Made by a program: the position numbers and the translations under genes. The notes below the pieces were generated by a model. The model had not been told where the DNA came from. It was given only the letters and a program-made list of their open reading frames with translations, and did no database searches. A stretch of 7,215 bases of DNA from positions 1 to 7,215 of the forward strand of contig DGXB01000017.1 in the NCBI GenBank assembly GCA_002396205.1, in the 5' to 3' direction. Source of the stretch: Bacteroidales bacterium UBA4243. Lineage in GTDB: Bacteria > Bacteroidota > Bacteroidia > Bacteroidales > F082. Below are positions 6,462 to 7,215 of the stretch, piece after piece (the stretch's first letter is position 1; each line of letters begins with the position of its first letter).

Positions 6462-6815
6462 ATGAGTAAACAAGCTTTAATTCAATTCGTTGAAGATCAA
6501 ATCGTTGTAAAAGATTTTCCGAAGTTCAAGACAGGCGACACCATCACGGTGACCTACAAGATTGTTGAAGGACAAAAAGAGCGTTTGCAGAAGTTCCAGG
6601 GCATCGTCCTGAAGCGTAGCGGCCACGGCAAGACCGGCACCTTCACGATCCGCAAGATTTCCAACAACATTGGCGTGGAAAGATGTTTCCCGATTGCCTC
6701 CCCCATGATTGAGAACATTGAGCTCAACAAGCAGGGTGCAGTCCGCAAGTCGCGCATCTACTACCTCCGTGGTCTGCGCGGCAAGAAAGCCAAGATCAAG
6801 GAACTCAAGAAGTGA
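6462..6815 (+). CDS. rplS: 50S ribosomal protein L19
   Basis: L19 is a large-subunit protein at the interface with the 30S subunit. The 117-residue product matches the family end to end: MSKQALIQFVEDQI, KFKTGDTITVTYKIVEG (21-37), RLQKFQGIVLKR (41-52), FTIRKISNNIGVERCFPI (61-78), and the basic C-terminus RKSRIYYLRGLRGKKAKIKE. Length is normal for L19 (about 115-120 residues). No Shine-Dalgarno sequence sits at a useful distance; a ggag at 6434-6437 is 24 bases from the ATG and the sequence just before the start is A/T-rich, as usual for highly expressed Bacteroidota genes. The gene has a private promoter and is followed by a strong terminator. Confidence 0.98.
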   Translation: MSKQALIQFVEDQIVVKDFPKFKTGDTITVTYKIVEGQKERLQKFQGIVLKRSGHGKTGTFTIRKISNNIGVERCFPIASPMIENIELNKQGAVRKSRIYYLRGLRGKKAKIKELKK

Positions 6816-6837
6816 TCCTTCACTGGCAACGAAAAAG

Positions 6838-6866
6838 AAAAGCCCCGAGCAATCGGGGCTTTTTTT
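6838..6866. terminator. Intrinsic terminator after rplS
   Basis: AGCCCCGA (6841-6848) pairs perfectly with TCGGGGCT (6853-6860) around a GCAA tetraloop, extended by three A-T pairs and followed by a run of seven T. It lies 22 bases after the rplS stop. On the minus strand the same hairpin is followed by TTTCTTTTTC, so it may also stop transcription arriving from the Rhs-like remnant. Confidence 0.95.
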
Positions 6867-6903
6867 GTACAACCATACCAGCGCGTCGCTAATCCGCCAG
6901 AAC

Positions 6904-7044
6904 TTAGGTATAGTCGCCGTCAACAATCAGGTGGCCAATGTCGGCCAAGCCACCATTGCCGATAGCCGAGGCGAGGCGCTCGGTTCCGGCAAAGTAGTGC
7001 TTGGTGTAGCCAAAAATCGAATCATATAACCGTTTAATGCTCAT
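6904..7044 (-). pseudogene. Fragment resembling the Rhs-repeat family
   Basis: The minus strand holds a 46-codon frame from an ATG at 7044-7042 to a TAA at 6906-6904, with an in-frame TAA six codons upstream of that ATG. It contains TKHYFAGTERLASAIGNGG, a segment I recognise as typical of Rhs-repeat proteins of Bacteroidales, where it lies late in the repeat/core region of proteins of 1000 or more residues. Only this short piece is present, so it is best read as a remnant left by deletion or recombination. GC content is about 51%, like the resident genes, and unlike the roughly 30% GC DNA just upstream. The identification rests on memory of the family motif, not a search; a small functional protein is less likely. 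Confidence 0.55.
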
Positions 7045-7120
7045 GACAATTGGCTTTGATTAATTCAGAATCGTATTTCCATTCCTGATATACAATCCAA
7101 TTATAATTATTCTGGCTTTC
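7037..7120 (-). other. Short AT-rich open stretch, possible frameshifted continuation of the upstream gene
   Basis: Between two in-frame stops the minus strand reads 28 codons including NWIVYQEWKYDSELIKANC, ending at a TAA at 7036-7034 that overlaps the start of the Rhs-like frame. Its amino-acid makeup (W, Y, D, E, K) resembles real protein and resembles that of the partial gene upstream, which ends in a different frame at 7107. A one-base slip in the intervening aataattataatt tract would join them. It has no start codon of its own. Chance is a fair alternative for a stretch this short. Confidence 0.2.
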
Positions 7121-7215
7121 TTAAGGTATGGATCCAAAAATCATTCAATTCGTATTTCCTTTTCCATAAATGCTCTTTGATAGCCTTATCAGTTTCACAA
7201 ATATCCAGAAGAAAT
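7107..7215 (-). CDS. 3' end of an unidentified AT-rich gene (partial)
   Basis: The minus strand is open from the right edge to a TAA at 7109-7107, giving the last 35 residues of a protein. It includes DICETDKAIKEHLWKRKYEL and ends in FWIHTLRKPE. The charged, aromatic composition looks like real coding sequence, and GC is about 30%, much lower than the housekeeping genes. No family is recognised. Its place just upstream of an Rhs-like fragment on the same strand is where small immunity genes of Rhs toxins often sit, but that is only context. The start and most of the gene lie outside the window. Confidence 0.4.
   Translation of the reverse strand, partial: FLLDICETDKAIKEHLWKRKYELNDFWIHTLRKPE

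Overview
The window looks like chromosomal DNA of a Bacteroidota member, most likely order Bacteroidales. Three things point there. Two secreted proteins end in type IX secretion system (T9SS) sorting domains. Gene starts lack Shine-Dalgarno sequences. All five genes whose 5' ends are visible have an exact TAnnTTTG box upstream, the -7 element of the Bacteroidota primary sigma factor. The species cannot be named from this sequence.

Layout: (1) 1-317, minus strand: N-terminal third of recA, running off the left edge. (2) 318-706: divergent intergenic region with opposed recA and adhesin promoters, a 14-bp perfect palindrome just inside the recA transcript, short tandem repeats in the recA leader, and a triplicated 12-mer between the promoters. 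(3) 707-3844, plus strand: a 1045-residue secreted protein with signal peptide, N-terminal beta-rich domain, seven propeller-like units, seven InlB-B-type repeats and a T9SS sorting domain. (4) 3866-3899: a hairpin with A/T tracts on both sides, placed to terminate both converging genes. (5) 3919-5565, minus strand: a complete subtilisin-family (S8) protease with signal peptide, propeptide, catalytic Asp/His/Asn/Ser and a T9SS domain. (6) 5566-5694: back-to-back promoters of the protease and trmD. (7) 5695-6390 trmD and 6462-6815 rplS, plus strand, with a promoter before rplS and a strong terminator after it. (8) 6868-7215, minus strand: a degraded accessory region holding a 46-codon fragment resembling the Rhs-repeat family and, upstream of it, the AT-rich 3' end of an unidentified gene.

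Housekeeping genes (recA, trmD, rplS) therefore flank two convergent genes for T9SS exported or surface proteins. The right edge is a scar-like Rhs region whose composition shifts sharply, from about 51% GC in the Rhs-like fragment to about 30% GC beyond it. No tRNA, rRNA, CRISPR array, insertion sequence or origin was seen. The most unusual material is the recA regulatory region and the Rhs remnant; nothing here is clearly a complete new system.
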